A DNA stretch of 64,000 nt from Asparagopsis taxiformis (lineage: Eukaryota > Rhodophyta > Florideophyceae > Bonnemaisoniales > Bonnemaisoniaceae), in contig JALQPE010000320.1 in NCBI GenBank assembly GCA_030407315.1, positions 1 to 64,000 of the forward strand, in the 5' to 3' direction. Every line of letters begins with the position of its first letter. Positions within the stretch are counted from its first letter, which is position 1. The notes beneath the pieces are model-generated. The model ran no database searches and had not been told where the DNA came from. It was given only the letters and a program-made list of their open reading frames with translations. The position numbers and the translations under genes were made by a program. Positions 53,029 through 61,908 of this stretch are shown one piece after another.

Positions 53029-53634
53029 TCAAGGAATGCGAATCTCAGGTTTACTGTTCCCCTGCAAACTGTTCATAAGCCATTCGACACCGTCCCTTAT
53101 CCCCACACCGGTGTGCGCCGAGCACGGCTGCACGCATTGCGGTCTACTCTCGGCGTCTGCAAAGAGGTCGAGCGCGAGCGTCATTTGCACGGGGTCAATC
53201 GCGTGCTGGAGGTCCTGCTTATTGGCGAGTATGAGCAGGGGCTGATGTTGGAGGTGTGGGCGCGCCACGAGTTGTCGCAACGTCTGTTTGGAATCGTCCA
53301 TTCGGGTGGGATCGGCGGCGTCTACAACCCAAATAATGGCTTTTGCTTCCTGCACGTAGCGCTCCCAAATTGAGCGCAGCGCCTTTGCGCCGCCCAGATC
53401 CCAGACGAGGAGGCGCTCGCCGGCGACTTTGAGCTTGGCGACATTGAGACCGACGGTGGGTGTCATCTTGTCCAGACGGGCTGGACGGTCGGTTGGAGGT
53501 GTTTGCGATGTGAAATAGTGCTTGAGCCATTCGAGAATGGAGGTTTTGCCGGCGGACTCGACACCGAGTAGAGCTACATTATGCTCGGGGACGTAGGTTA
53601 GCTCCTGGTAGAAGCCCTGCAGCAGCGAGTACAT
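53029..53634 (-). CDS. ARFRP1: ARFRP1/Arl3-type small GTPase with Ala at the catalytic Gln position
   Basis: The 201-residue protein begins MYSLLQGFYQEL, the ARFRP1 N-terminus (no Gly2, so no myristoylation; yeast Arl3 is acetylated instead). Nucleotide motifs are GVESAGKT (P-loop), TPTVGLN (switch I), WDLGGAKALRSIW (switch II), LANKQDL and PCSAHTG. ARFRP1 acts at the trans-Golgi, recruiting Arl1 and golgins. The switch II motif is normally WDLGGQ; Gln is replaced by Ala, which in Arf GTPases would slow GTP hydrolysis. The frame ends with GNSKPEIRIP. No intron. Confidence 0.9.
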   Translation of the reverse strand: MYSLLQGFYQELTYVPEHNVALLGVESAGKTSILEWLKHYFTSQTPPTDRPARLDKMTPTVGLNVAKLKVAGERLLVWDLGGAKALRSIWERYVQEAKAIIWVVDAADPTRMDDSKQTLRQLVARPHLQHQPLLILANKQDLQHAIDPVQMTLALDLFADAESRPQCVQPCSAHTGVGIRDGVEWLMNSLQGNSKPEIRIP

Positions 53635-53927
53635 TGGATTGAAATCGGCGTTGAGCTATGAGCACTGTTTGCGGTGACATGGAGTGTGAATGGGACGAAT
53701 CGGTTGGGCAGCTCGCCAATCAGAACATTGTGGATGGGCGCGAAGGATGCGCAACGTCTGGTCTAGTCTGTCGTGGTTGTCGACATGGCACACATGTGGA
53801 GGTGGCGATGTCGGGTCGGGCGCAAAAATACAGTACAACATTGGCAAGATGAGATAATACGACATGAAAGTGTAATTTTTAGATACAAGTATATAACATT
53901 TTGTACATATCGATATTGACGCGCGAC

Positions 53928-54677
53928 TCACGATAACTCGCGCTGCCGCTCTAGTGCTTCTCTAACAGGTCGGAACGACTTGCGATGCGCCGCGCACGGC
54001 CCGCAATGGCTGAGAGTTTCCATATGCATGCGAGTGGCATACCCCTTATGCTTTGCAAATCCGTACATTGGAAATTGTTGATGCAATTGACACATGATCT
54101 CGTCGCGTCGCTCCTTGGCCAACACGCTAGCGGCAGCGATGAGACTGACCGATGCGTCGCCGCGCACGACAGCGCGCTGCTGGCGGGCGTCGACGTCGAG
54201 CGTGCAGTCGCCGTCCACGAACAGCAGATCGGGTGTGTGCGGTAGGGCACGAACCGCCTGTGCCATGGCACGTAATCGAGCATTACGAATATTGATGCGA
54301 TCGATGACGTCGACGCCAACTACGGACAGCGATGTGGCGAGATGTGGAGATTGGACAATTGCGCGACGCACTTGGGCGCGACGTAATGCGGTGAGACGTT
54401 TGGAGTCATTGAGATGGTGTATATCGGGGAGCGGATGTTGAGCGAGGAGCAAAACTGCTGCAGCAACCACGGGACCTGCTAGGGGGCCAGCGCCCTGCGA
54501 TGGGTGTCAGAGAGGCGGGGTTGGGCGGGGTGAGGTGAGGTGAGATGAAATGATGGTACGTACAGCTTCGTCTGTTGCGGCAATGAGGACATGCCCCGAG
54601 CGGAGAGCATCAATGACAGGTTGATGGAGGCGTTTACAAGAGTTGGAGGAGGCGATGGGATGGATGAAGGAGGTCAT
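53928..54677 (-). CDS. RNase HII (bacterial type), two exons
   Basis: Exon 1 is 54677-54564 and exon 2 is 54494-53928, with a 69-nt GT-AG intron (donor GTACGT). The splice forms LIAATDEAGAGPLAGPVVAA, the D-E-G active-site block of RNase HII. Later motifs are FVDGDC (third acid) and IAAASVLAKERRDEIM (fourth acid), then MYGFAKHKGYATRMH and HRKSF. The 226-residue protein removes RNA primers and single ribonucleotides from DNA. It looks like bacterial RnhB rather than the eukaryotic RNase H2A subunit, suggesting an organelle role, probably after endosymbiotic transfer. The first exon has only about 25 residues before the core, so targeting is uncertain. ATG 54677 is the first true Met. Confidence 0.88.
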
Positions 54678-55228
54678 TGTTGATGTGGTGCGATAGGAGT
54701 CATCATGTTTATCAAGTTGCGGTGGTCGAGTCTCGAGTTGATGCACATTTAGGGCTGGCCATGGGCGGGCCAGGCCGGGCCGGGCCAGAGCAATGAGAAA
54801 TAAAAAGATTAGACGCGAGACAAGTGACAGAAGACCCGATCGGGTCGGGTGTTCACAAGTTGATTGTTACCCTCCACGAAGCATCACAAATTGACAAGTA
54901 CAAACCCTAAGTGGCAAGCCCTTACTTGACCCGGACCGACAAAGGGCCGATCCCCCGTGTGCCCTGTACGGCCACCAAAGTAATTTTGTACAGCTGAGGC
55001 CAGGCCAGCCTATATAGAGCTACCCTCAAAGGCTACTTGATGCCCCGCTCTATCATCTCCGCACCCTTCGTAACGTTCCTTCCACGCACCACCCTTCCAA
55101 TATTTCTACGCCATTAACATCATCTCAACTCGTTTCCTTCTTGTCGCCTGCCAGTCTGCCTGCCTGCCTGCCTACCTGCCCACCCGCCATCCTTGCTCCG
55201 CCCAACCCTCCTCGCGTCGACATCAAAC
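54678..55228. promoter_or_regulatory. Divergent promoter region, RNase HII / IWNR-motif gene
   Basis: A 551-bp gap. Near 54757-54786 a GGCC/GGGCC-rich stretch repeats (CAGGCCGGGCCGGGCCAG). A TATATAG box lies at 55011-55017, about 210 bp before the plus-strand ATG. The leader (55060-55228) is strongly pyrimidine-rich and includes repeated TGCC units (55158-55180). Confidence 0.45.
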
Positions 55229-56284
55229 ATGAGTCACCTCCCCCCGGAGGAAGCTGCAAAGCACGTCACAATATGGAACAGACACGAGTGTCGCAAAATT
55301 GCTGGCAACGCTGCGCCGCTTCGTCGAAACCTCGAAAAATACCTCAGCAAACATCCCGAATGCGAAGAGTACAATGGGCAAGACAAAGACCCCCACCGCG
55401 CCAACAACGCTGGTGCCATCGACCCTGTCACTGGCGAGACCATTGGTCCCCAGAACGAGCATGTCCCCATATGGCATGCCCTCGAGCGCCGCAAGGTCAC
55501 CGGCAATGCCGCTCCACTCAAGAAAAACCTCGCAAACTATCTCATCAAACATCCCCACTGTGAAGTCTACAAGGGACAAGACAAGAAGCCACCCCCCGCT
55601 CAACCAAACATGCCCCAGTGGACGCCTATTCACGCACATCATCTCCCCAACAATGCCCCCCTCCCCCATTCAATAATTGACAACCCCACCGCTATCCGCT
55701 GGTCACATCCACATCAGAACAAGCAGATGTGGCCACCCCCTCACGCCCATCAGGCAAACCAACTCCATCAGCAGCACCACCATCAGCCACACCAGTTCAC
55801 CACTCCCGCTGTTGCCCCACCCCAGCCTTCCCCGTCTCCGCCCAATGAATTAACTTATCACGATATGGTCTCCTCATGGTCCAACAATCCAGATTGGAAT
55901 ACCTCGTACGTTCCCGGTCCAGGCAGTCTCGGCGTTCCTACTACTCCCCAGCATACTTCGATTCTAGCCACACAATTGCAACAAACGCCCCATATCGATA
56001 CCGCAGACAACATCAATGGTATTCCAATTCCTGGTGGTGTGGCAAGGGACAGACCAGACATCGTTATGGGAGCTAGCATGGGCGCCTCCCTTGGAGCAAG
56101 TGGTCCAATGAACAGTGACCTATTAGGCTTTCTCGGCATGACCCCCCGATCCATAGATCACGAGGACATCATGCAGTTCTCCCCAAGCAACTACTTTTCC
56201 GCTGGTCCCATCTCCGAACGAAGCACTCCAACTATGCGCTTCCCCTACTTGGCAAGTCCACCCGCCTCACTGCCGCACCAGTAA
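55229..56284 (+). CDS. Protein with two IWNR..GNAAP motifs, probably nuclear
   Basis: The 351-residue protein starts MSHLPPEEAAKHV. Two copies of a 35-40 residue motif occur at about residues 12-50 and 77-115. Copy one reads IWNRHECRKIAGNAAPLRRN then LEKYLSKHPECEEYNGQD; copy two reads IWHALERRKVTGNAAPLKKN then LANYLIKHPHCEVYKGQD. Both end in K with an acidic or Pro linker. The rest is His/Gln/Pro-rich low-complexity sequence, typical of transcription regulators. I recognise the motif pattern but cannot name its family or ligand; it may be a short nucleic-acid-binding module. The frame opens 12 codons earlier at a TTG. No intron. Confidence 0.7.
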   Translation: MSHLPPEEAAKHVTIWNRHECRKIAGNAAPLRRNLEKYLSKHPECEEYNGQDKDPHRANNAGAIDPVTGETIGPQNEHVPIWHALERRKVTGNAAPLKKNLANYLIKHPHCEVYKGQDKKPPPAQPNMPQWTPIHAHHLPNNAPLPHSIIDNPTAIRWSHPHQNKQMWPPPHAHQANQLHQQHHHQPHQFTTPAVAPPQPSPSPPNELTYHDMVSSWSNNPDWNTSYVPGPGSLGVPTTPQHTSILATQLQQTPHIDTADNINGIPIPGGVARDRPDIVMGASMGASLGASGPMNSDLLGFLGMTPRSIDHEDIMQFSPSNYFSAGPISERSTPTMRFPYLASPPASLPHQ

Positions 56285-56828
56285 CCTTTTTGCTGTATGT
56301 ATAGTTGAGTGCCTCGCACACTCCTTATGTATCATGTCTCTTTTCCCACGTCAAGGTTGTATCATTCACATGCGCTCATGTAAATATGTGAACAACATTG
56401 CGCAATTCAACTCGCCATAGTTTGCTTGCGGCTAGTTGTCACTACGCTCCGTTCTTCTTTCCATTGCGCACAATTATCAGAGACAGGGAAGAAACACACC
56501 AGCACAAGCTCATACGTTTCCAACCCTTCTGCCGTTTTTCGTCTCAGTAATATCTTGACACGACACATTCACTCGTTCTGCCCGGATGCAACAATGCTCT
56601 TCTCTGTTTTCCGAGTCAGGGAGACTCTTGTACTTTGACACATGGCATAGCCGTCCGCATTCATTGTTCAAATCGAAATCTTTAGCTAGCTTTCTTTTCT
56701 ACGGCGCATCTCGCCATTTAGAAGAGTGAATACATACAATCGATCAACCGTCCATCATCATTAAACGGCACGTGTAAATGGTGACACCACTGCGGAAGCA
56801 AGTTAACATGCGAAGAAGCACAACCTTT
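56285..56828. other. Convergent 3' intergenic region
   Basis: About 540 bp between two 3' ends, AT-rich, with no recognised gene. Such length is unusual here, where other convergent pairs are 70-520 bp apart. Confidence 0.35.
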
Positions 56829-57677
56829 CTACACACCGGTCAAGCGTCGAAGCACATCAGGTGCTGATGCTGGACACCATGACCCTGTTCGTGTACCTGT
56901 ATCCATTTCTGTAACAATGAACATAATTTCCTCTGGACGGATAACATCCCAGTCACCGACAGCCCAATCCACGATCATGTTGTCAGAAAACTTGACGGTT
57001 TGCGTTGTAATCACAACTGGAACGCTCATTTCCCTTGCAATCTGAATAATAGCACCAGATCCAGAAGCTGCCAACACACATCCATTCATTGTCACTTCTT
57101 CCGCACCCATAACGAGCGCATCCACGCCGTCCAACAACTTTTGACAATTAGACAGCAAGCCATACCTGACCTGTGCTCCAGTTGCTGCAGCCAAACGCTT
57201 GGCCATTCCTCTGCCGTCGAATTGCGGTGCACAATCGATAATGGTGACACGTTTTGAGCGCGCATTTACAGCTAGGAAGGAAGCTTCGGCAACGCTACTA
57301 CCAGCGAGGAGTGCGAGATGCTTCCAGTCATGTTCAGTGACTAGCTGGTCGAAAAAGGCCGAGGCCTTCAATCGAGCACCGTTGATGCGTACAGAAACGA
57401 ACGAGTCCAAAGCGGCGAGAGCTACCTTGTAGAGCGAAGGGTCGTTGTCGATACGCGATGTAACGACAGCGTGAATTTCATCACGCATGGCACGCGACAC
57501 GGCAGTGGTGTCAGTTTGCGGGATGACGGTGTTGAGCAGCTGCTGCAGCTCGCGACGGGGGTCCGACGGATTGGCGGAGATCAAGGATGTGATGTTACGA
57601 CGCAGGGTGGCCTCGTAGTAGGTGGCGCGCGTGCTACTGCTAAGCCCGCGCGCCACCGGGGTTGCTGGCGCAGGCAT
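56829..57677 (-). CDS. eIF2B alpha/beta/delta family protein, short form
   Basis: The 282-residue protein (ATG at 57677) has a helical N-terminal half and the Rossmann-like eIF2B regulatory core: VTIIDCAPQFDGRGMAKRLA, VRYGLLSNCQKLLDGVDALV, MGAEEVTMNGCVLAASGSGA and VPVVITTQTVKFSD. The GAEEV..NG block is family-wide (translation initiation factor 2B subunits and methylthioribose-1-P isomerases). The closest pattern is the eIF2B delta subunit. It is much shorter than a full delta subunit and lacks its long N-terminal extension, so it may be a stand-alone paralogue. A Pro/Ala/Ser-rich start (MPAPATPVARGL) might be a transit peptide. Confidence 0.8.
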   Translation of the reverse strand: MPAPATPVARGLSSSTRATYYEATLRRNITSLISANPSDPRRELQQLLNTVIPQTDTTAVSRAMRDEIHAVVTSRIDNDPSLYKVALAALDSFVSVRINGARLKASAFFDQLVTEHDWKHLALLAGSSVAEASFLAVNARSKRVTIIDCAPQFDGRGMAKRLAAATGAQVRYGLLSNCQKLLDGVDALVMGAEEVTMNGCVLAASGSGAIIQIAREMSVPVVITTQTVKFSDNMIVDWAVGDWDVIRPEEIMFIVTEMDTGTRTGSWCPASAPDVLRRLTGV

Positions 57678-58221
57678 GGCGGGTAGGGTGCGGACGGGCG
57701 GCTATTTGGGGGAGGGCTTGGAGTGGGAGCGATGGCGGCGGGAGTGGCTGGATCTGGACTTTGTCGTCCAAAATATGGGGATGGGGATTGGGAAGCAACA
57801 CAGGATGCACATGTATTCCGCAATTTTGGGTTGGGTGGATGATGCGGCCGGAGCTTGCGGCAGTGTGGTGTAGAAAGCGTTTAGATAGAGTGATGGGACG
57901 AATGTGTGCGTGGGAAGTGCTGCGAGAGGATGTTAGTCGTGTGATTCGGCGGCTGCGGACGGACGGCGCAAGTGCCGCTTTTAAGACGACGCGGGCCGAA
58001 TGCGTCGCGGACAGAGCGGACGGGAGTGGAAGACGGATGGCTGAGCAATAGCGTCACCGCATCGCCGAATGATCGTCTTACTGTACGTACAGATTGCTAC
58101 TGTCCAGCAGTGCAGTCCAATTTAAATTTTTGTTACCGCACGTCACACTGACCAACCCGATCTCAGTCCTTGATCTGTGTCCTAATCTGCGTCGACTTCT
58201 CCACCGATCCTTGTGTTCACC
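57678..58221. promoter_or_regulatory. Divergent promoter region, eIF2B-like / FabI
   Basis: A 544-bp gap between divergent genes, GC-rich toward the eIF2B-like gene and AT-rich (near 58120-58136, AATTTAAATTTTTG) about 100 bp before the FabI ATG. No ORF. Confidence 0.4.
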
Positions 58222-59261
58222 ATGACCAACATGGCATTCGTTCCGGTTCTTGGCGCGCGCGCAACCGCTCGCACCGCTCTAGCATCGAAATCTTCATTCG
58301 TTTGCTCCCGTCCAATTTCCCCATCCCGACATGTTCAACGTTATCCCGCCCTTTCCATGGCTCTCGCTTCCGAGCCAATCACAGCCGCTGCGACGCCGCT
58401 CATCGATCTGCGCGGCAAAAAAGCTCTCGTTACCGGAATTGCCAACAATCGATCGATTGCTTGGGGCATTGCACAGCAGCTTCATGCTGCTGGGGCCGAG
58501 ATCGGTATCGCCTTTTTGCCAATCAATGAAAAAGTTGAAGGAAAGGTTAGCTATAGCTATTCCCCTCTCTATCTATTCAAGCTCACATCTAACAAATTTC
58601 ATCATCCAATTCCCTAAATCTACAGGTGCGCAAACTTACAGAACCCATCGAACCGTCTCTCTTCGAGGCATGTGACGTGACTAAGCCCGAGCAAATCACC
58701 AGTCTTACCGAAAGTATCAGCAAGAATTGGGGCGGCGTCGACATCTTCGTGCACTGCCTTGCGTTTGCTGATCGCGCAGATCTGGAAGGAAACTTCTCAG
58801 CAACCAAGCAGACCGGTTTCGATATGGCGCTAGATATCTCTGCCTTTTCTCTCATCGAAATGACAGGCGCTCTTCGCCCGCTTTTCAACCCCGGTGCCTC
58901 CGTCATCACGCTCTCCTATCTCGGATCCGAGAAAGTTGTGCCCAACTACAATGTCATGGGGGTTGCAAAGGCTGCGCTGGAGGCGTCTGTTCGTTATTTG
59001 GCCGCAGAGCTCGGCCCTGACGGCTATCGTGTCAATGCGATCTCCGCCGGTCCAATTCGTACGCTCGCATCGTCGGCAATTGGCGGCATCACCAATATGA
59101 TCAAGCACGTCGAGAGCACAGCGCCGTTGCGACGCACGGTTACACAGGTCGAGGTTGGAAATTCGGCCGCATTCTTGTTGTCGAGCGCCTCGTCTGGAAT
59201 TACTGGACAGGTATTGTATGTAGATGCTGGTTATCAGATCATGGGTGCTCCAAACCTGTGA
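58222..59261 (+). CDS. FabI: Enoyl-[acyl-carrier-protein] reductase, plastid, two exons
   Basis: Exon 1 is 58222-58545 and exon 2 is 58626-59261, with an 80-nt intron (GTTAGC...CTACAG). The enzyme carries out the last reduction in each round of plastid type II fatty-acid synthesis, using NADH. The leader ([20 protein letters not shown], about 50 residues, rich in Ser/Arg/Ala and Val) is a typical plastid transit peptide. The Rossmann start is [20 protein letters not shown], followed by CDVTKPEQ and [14 protein letters not shown]. The catalytic motif is [13 protein letters not shown] (Tyr-x6-Lys). It ends [16 protein letters not shown]. The 319-residue length matches plant ENR1. Its ATG is 9 bases into the open frame. 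Confidence 0.95.
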
Positions 59262-59459
59262 TCATACAGACGATCCGTTTGTTTTCAACACTGTGTTCGA
59301 TGTGATTGTCTGCGATCTAGAGATTCATTAAAAATGTACATCTCGCAGGTGTCAACAAATATGCTTTACTCCCATCCTGTTGTTGATGAAGACTATTCAA
59401 CTGATTCTAACTCTTGCCCTATTGCGACCGTTCATTGTTACAAACAAGAGGATGTGGAG

Positions 59460-59642
59460 TCAGTCTCTTTCCTGTAAGATTAGAAATTCTAACATGATTT
59501 GAACCCTGTCGCTTACCTCCTTGAACCTTTCGACTACAGCTTTTCGCTCCTCTAAATTTCTCATCAACAGTGTCCCGGCCATGGTGGTACCAACTGTCAT
59601 GGTTGCGAGCATAACGACGACGACTCGATGAGACACACTCAT
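59460..59642 (-). CDS. Possible small single-pass membrane protein (about 45-60 residues)
   Basis: From the ATG at 59642 a frame of 60 codons gives MSVSHRVVVVMLATMTVGTT, a hydrophobic segment, then a charged helix (LMRNLEERKAVVERFKE). Within the tail, 59507-59463 has a GTAAGC...TTACAG bracket of 45 nt that could be an intron; its removal would leave the frame intact and end ...ERFKEERD. The layout, one N-terminal membrane helix followed by a charged coil, recalls small mitochondrial assembly factors such as PET117, but the similarity is weak. A longer version from ATG 59735 is possible. Confidence 0.35.
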   Translation of the reverse strand: MSVSHRVVVVMLATMTVGTTMAGTLLMRNLEERKAVVERFKEVSDRVQIMLEFLILQERD

Positions 59643-59874
59643 AGCAAGGGAATCGTCAGTTGCAATTGCCCATGCCGTACTCGCCCCTCGGGGGGTATCA
59701 TAGAGATTATGATCGAAAATAAAAGTTTTTTCCATCGCTGCACGACGATTCTCAAGAAAGGATCAACTTGGAAACACACTGCGTCAATCCGTATCATTCA
59801 TTTCATAGCTGAATCCAATCCAACAAACCCAGCACATTGCTAAAGGCACTGGTTCATTCACCAAGAAACGAACG

Positions 59875-60288
59875 ATGAACGCGGTGCGGCGCCAGTTGCC
59901 GAAGCTGAGGACAATCTGTACCGAAGCGACTGAAACCGTGACGAAACGCCCACGTAATCGCCGGAAGAATCTAGCCGAGGTGGCCTCATATCTTCCCGAG
60001 CGCGGATTAGGAGCCAAGTTTACGAGACTGATGTGGATCCGAAACGGCTATGAAAACTCGTTCTGGACAGTGACGCGTATCAAGGAAAAGAACAAGGGAC
60101 GCCTTGGATACTACGGCAAATTAACTTGGAAAGGTGTTCAAGAAGGCCGAGAACGGCCTGTGCAAACGGCGCAGAAGCGCGGATGGAGATTTATCCTAGA
60201 TGAGAATGAAAATGAGCATGGATCAGTCACGAAGAGCACAACCAAGCGCGCAGATGAGACTGACAGCAAACCCAGCGGAGAGCCATAA
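59875..60288 (+). CDS. Mitochondrial ribosomal protein mS34
   Basis: The 137-residue protein starts MNAVRRQLPKLRTICTEATE, an Arg-rich leader without acids for the first dozen residues, fit for mitochondrial import. The core NLAEVASYLPERGLGAKFTR, then FWTVTRIKEKNKGRLGYYGK and LTWKGVQEG, matches the mS34 (MRP-S34) pattern (LPxxGxGxxx(T/S)R...W...Y(W)xxTR(I/V)xxxxx..GxxxWG). The tail is acidic/basic low complexity. mS34 is a small-subunit protein of mitochondrial ribosomes. It is head-to-head with the possible small membrane protein. Confidence 0.65.
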   Translation: MNAVRRQLPKLRTICTEATETVTKRPRNRRKNLAEVASYLPERGLGAKFTRLMWIRNGYENSFWTVTRIKEKNKGRLGYYGKLTWKGVQEGRERPVQTAQKRGWRFILDENENEHGSVTKSTTKRADETDSKPSGEP

Positions 60289-60414
60289 CTTTGTTCTATA
60301 AGCACCCTTTATTAATGAAGGTCAAACGAACGAAAATGTTACCCACTCAAGTGTGGAACAAAACAGTTGCGCAACTCATGGATGTGCAGATCACGTCGGA
60401 GGCCGTTAGGACGG

Positions 60415-61467
60415 TCATTCAAAGGTAACTGCAGTCACACCAGGAATCTTGTCTCGTAGAATCATCTCAACGCCGTATTTGACGTTGTTCGGTCCAGTAA
60501 AAGACACAATCACCTCACCATCATCGATTTCCAAGATCGAAACTGTTGCTCCCAGGCCCCTTAATGCATCTTGCACTTCATCAAGAGCAGCTTCGCATGA
60601 TTGCACAGAGAGGTCAGGAGGGGCATCTTCCTCACTCGCGACAGCAATAACTTGACCTAGATTAGACCCAAATTTTTCTCGCAGAGTCTTTTCAATTCCC
60701 ATCTGCATCGTCACTGTCGCACTTGCACACGAGCTGCATGCGCCCTTGAGCCGAAGCTGCACATCGCCAGTTTGCGAGTCTACCGAGACAACAGCTACAT
60801 TTCCACCGTCTGATATCAAATAAGGGCGCACTTCATCCAGAACGCTGTCAACGTTTTCCATCGTCAGGTCCAGAATCTGTGCTGGGGCCGATATTTGCAC
60901 ATCGCTGGATGCAAACGGACTGACGATTGTGTCGTCCGTCTGTTGCACTACATTCGGAAGCAAACTGGCTTCCTCTGCAAGCTGTTGATCCGCTTCCATC
61001 CAATTGTCTTCATTACCCTTGGGGAGCGTTTCATTGTCATGAATCCACGTATCGACGACGAGCTTCATTTGCTGCGCTTGCGCAAGTTTGAAGGTCATAA
61101 CTCTAACGAAACCTACAGCATATTGTCCGTAGTTATCCAAATGAAGCCGAAGCGAGTGTGCCACATTCCTGCTCATGCCTACGTACGACACTTGTTTATG
61201 CGCATCGAGAACGGCATAAACGCCTGCTACACTCTCTCCGGCAGTGGCGCGCAGGAACAAGGCGACGGGGACCACTCGGGTCCCGTCGTCATCATAGCGA
61301 ATTGGCGACTGTGTCTCAGCGGTCGGGTGCGACGCGGACGCGGAGATCAGGGGTTTGCGCGGGGGAGATAGGCTGGTTCGTAGACGGCGAGGGGTCGCGC
61401 AGGCGCGCTCCAGCGGCCGGACGGCTGCGGATGGGAAGGGGAGCGGGGTCGATACGAAGGCGGCCAT
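60415..61467 (-). CDS. GIY-YIG domain fused to two NFU domains, plastid iron-sulfur carrier
   Basis: The 350-residue protein starts at ATG 61467 with MAAFVSTPLPFPSAAVRPLE, a plastid transit peptide. Residues 65-150 show a GIY-YIG-like module (GVYAVLDAHKQVSYVGMSRN) of the type fused to glutaredoxin in plant GRXS16. Then an NFU domain follows (about residues 200-270, ENVDSVLDEVRPYLISDGGN and the cluster motif GACSSCASATVTMQMGIEK, Cys-x2-Cys). A second NFU-like domain without the Cys pair (about 280-350, EAALDEVQDALRGLGATVSI) follows, as in plant NFU1-3. NFU proteins hand iron-sulfur clusters to plastid targets such as photosystem I. The membrane-like frame upstream of the ATG is not used. Confidence 0.85.
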   Translation of the reverse strand: MAAFVSTPLPFPSAAVRPLERACATPRRLRTSLSPPRKPLISASASHPTAETQSPIRYDDDGTRVVPVALFLRATAGESVAGVYAVLDAHKQVSYVGMSRNVAHSLRLHLDNYGQYAVGFVRVMTFKLAQAQQMKLVVDTWIHDNETLPKGNEDNWMEADQQLAEEASLLPNVVQQTDDTIVSPFASSDVQISAPAQILDLTMENVDSVLDEVRPYLISDGGNVAVVSVDSQTGDVQLRLKGACSSCASATVTMQMGIEKTLREKFGSNLGQVIAVASEEDAPPDLSVQSCEAALDEVQDALRGLGATVSILEIDDGEVIVSFTGPNNVKYGVEMILRDKIPGVTAVTFE

Positions 61468-61560
61468 CTGGAAGCGGAAGATGAACAAGTCGACAAGGAA
61501 GTGAATGATGGGCACGTATGGTATTTTTATCAAAAATGGAAATTACAATCAACGAGAGCA

Positions 61561-61908
61561 CTAATCGTACGTCTGTCGCTCCAAACGCTTCTGCTTCAAT
61601 TCGGCAATACGATCGCGCAGATAGGGATTCCAAACGTCCTGCTCGTCTTGTAGTTCCTTCGGGAGATAAGTTTTCTTCACATCGAGATCAACGGCTCGTT
61701 TGAGACGCTTGTTACGCAGTTCAAGCTCCTCCGGTGAGAGGTTCTTTATCGCCAGTTTCACCTCCTCGTCATACTCGTTGAGCAAATCGTCGTACCGAAG
61801 TCCGTAGCGCTTTAGTTCGGCACCCACGCTGGCCTGATACGCGCGCGCTGCTGACGACACAAGACTGTGCACGCCGGGTAGACGCAGAATGTACTTGGAG
61901 ATCGACAT
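61561..61908 (-). CDS. QCR7: Cytochrome bc1 complex subunit 7 (QCR7)
   Basis: The 115-residue protein starts MSISKYILRLPGVHSLVSSA. It has the family core KRYGLRYDDLLNEYDEEVKL, then ELELRNKRLKRAVDLDVKK and TYLPKELQDEQDVWNPYLRD. This 14-kDa matrix-side subunit of complex III is encoded in the nucleus of all eukaryotes with a bc1 complex. The open frame continues upstream 4 codons to a TTG. It ends LERQTYD, the normal length. Transcribed in tandem with the NFU fusion, 93 bp apart. Confidence 0.95.
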   Translation of the reverse strand: MSISKYILRLPGVHSLVSSAARAYQASVGAELKRYGLRYDDLLNEYDEEVKLAIKNLSPEELELRNKRLKRAVDLDVKKTYLPKELQDEQDVWNPYLRDRIAELKQKRLERQTYD

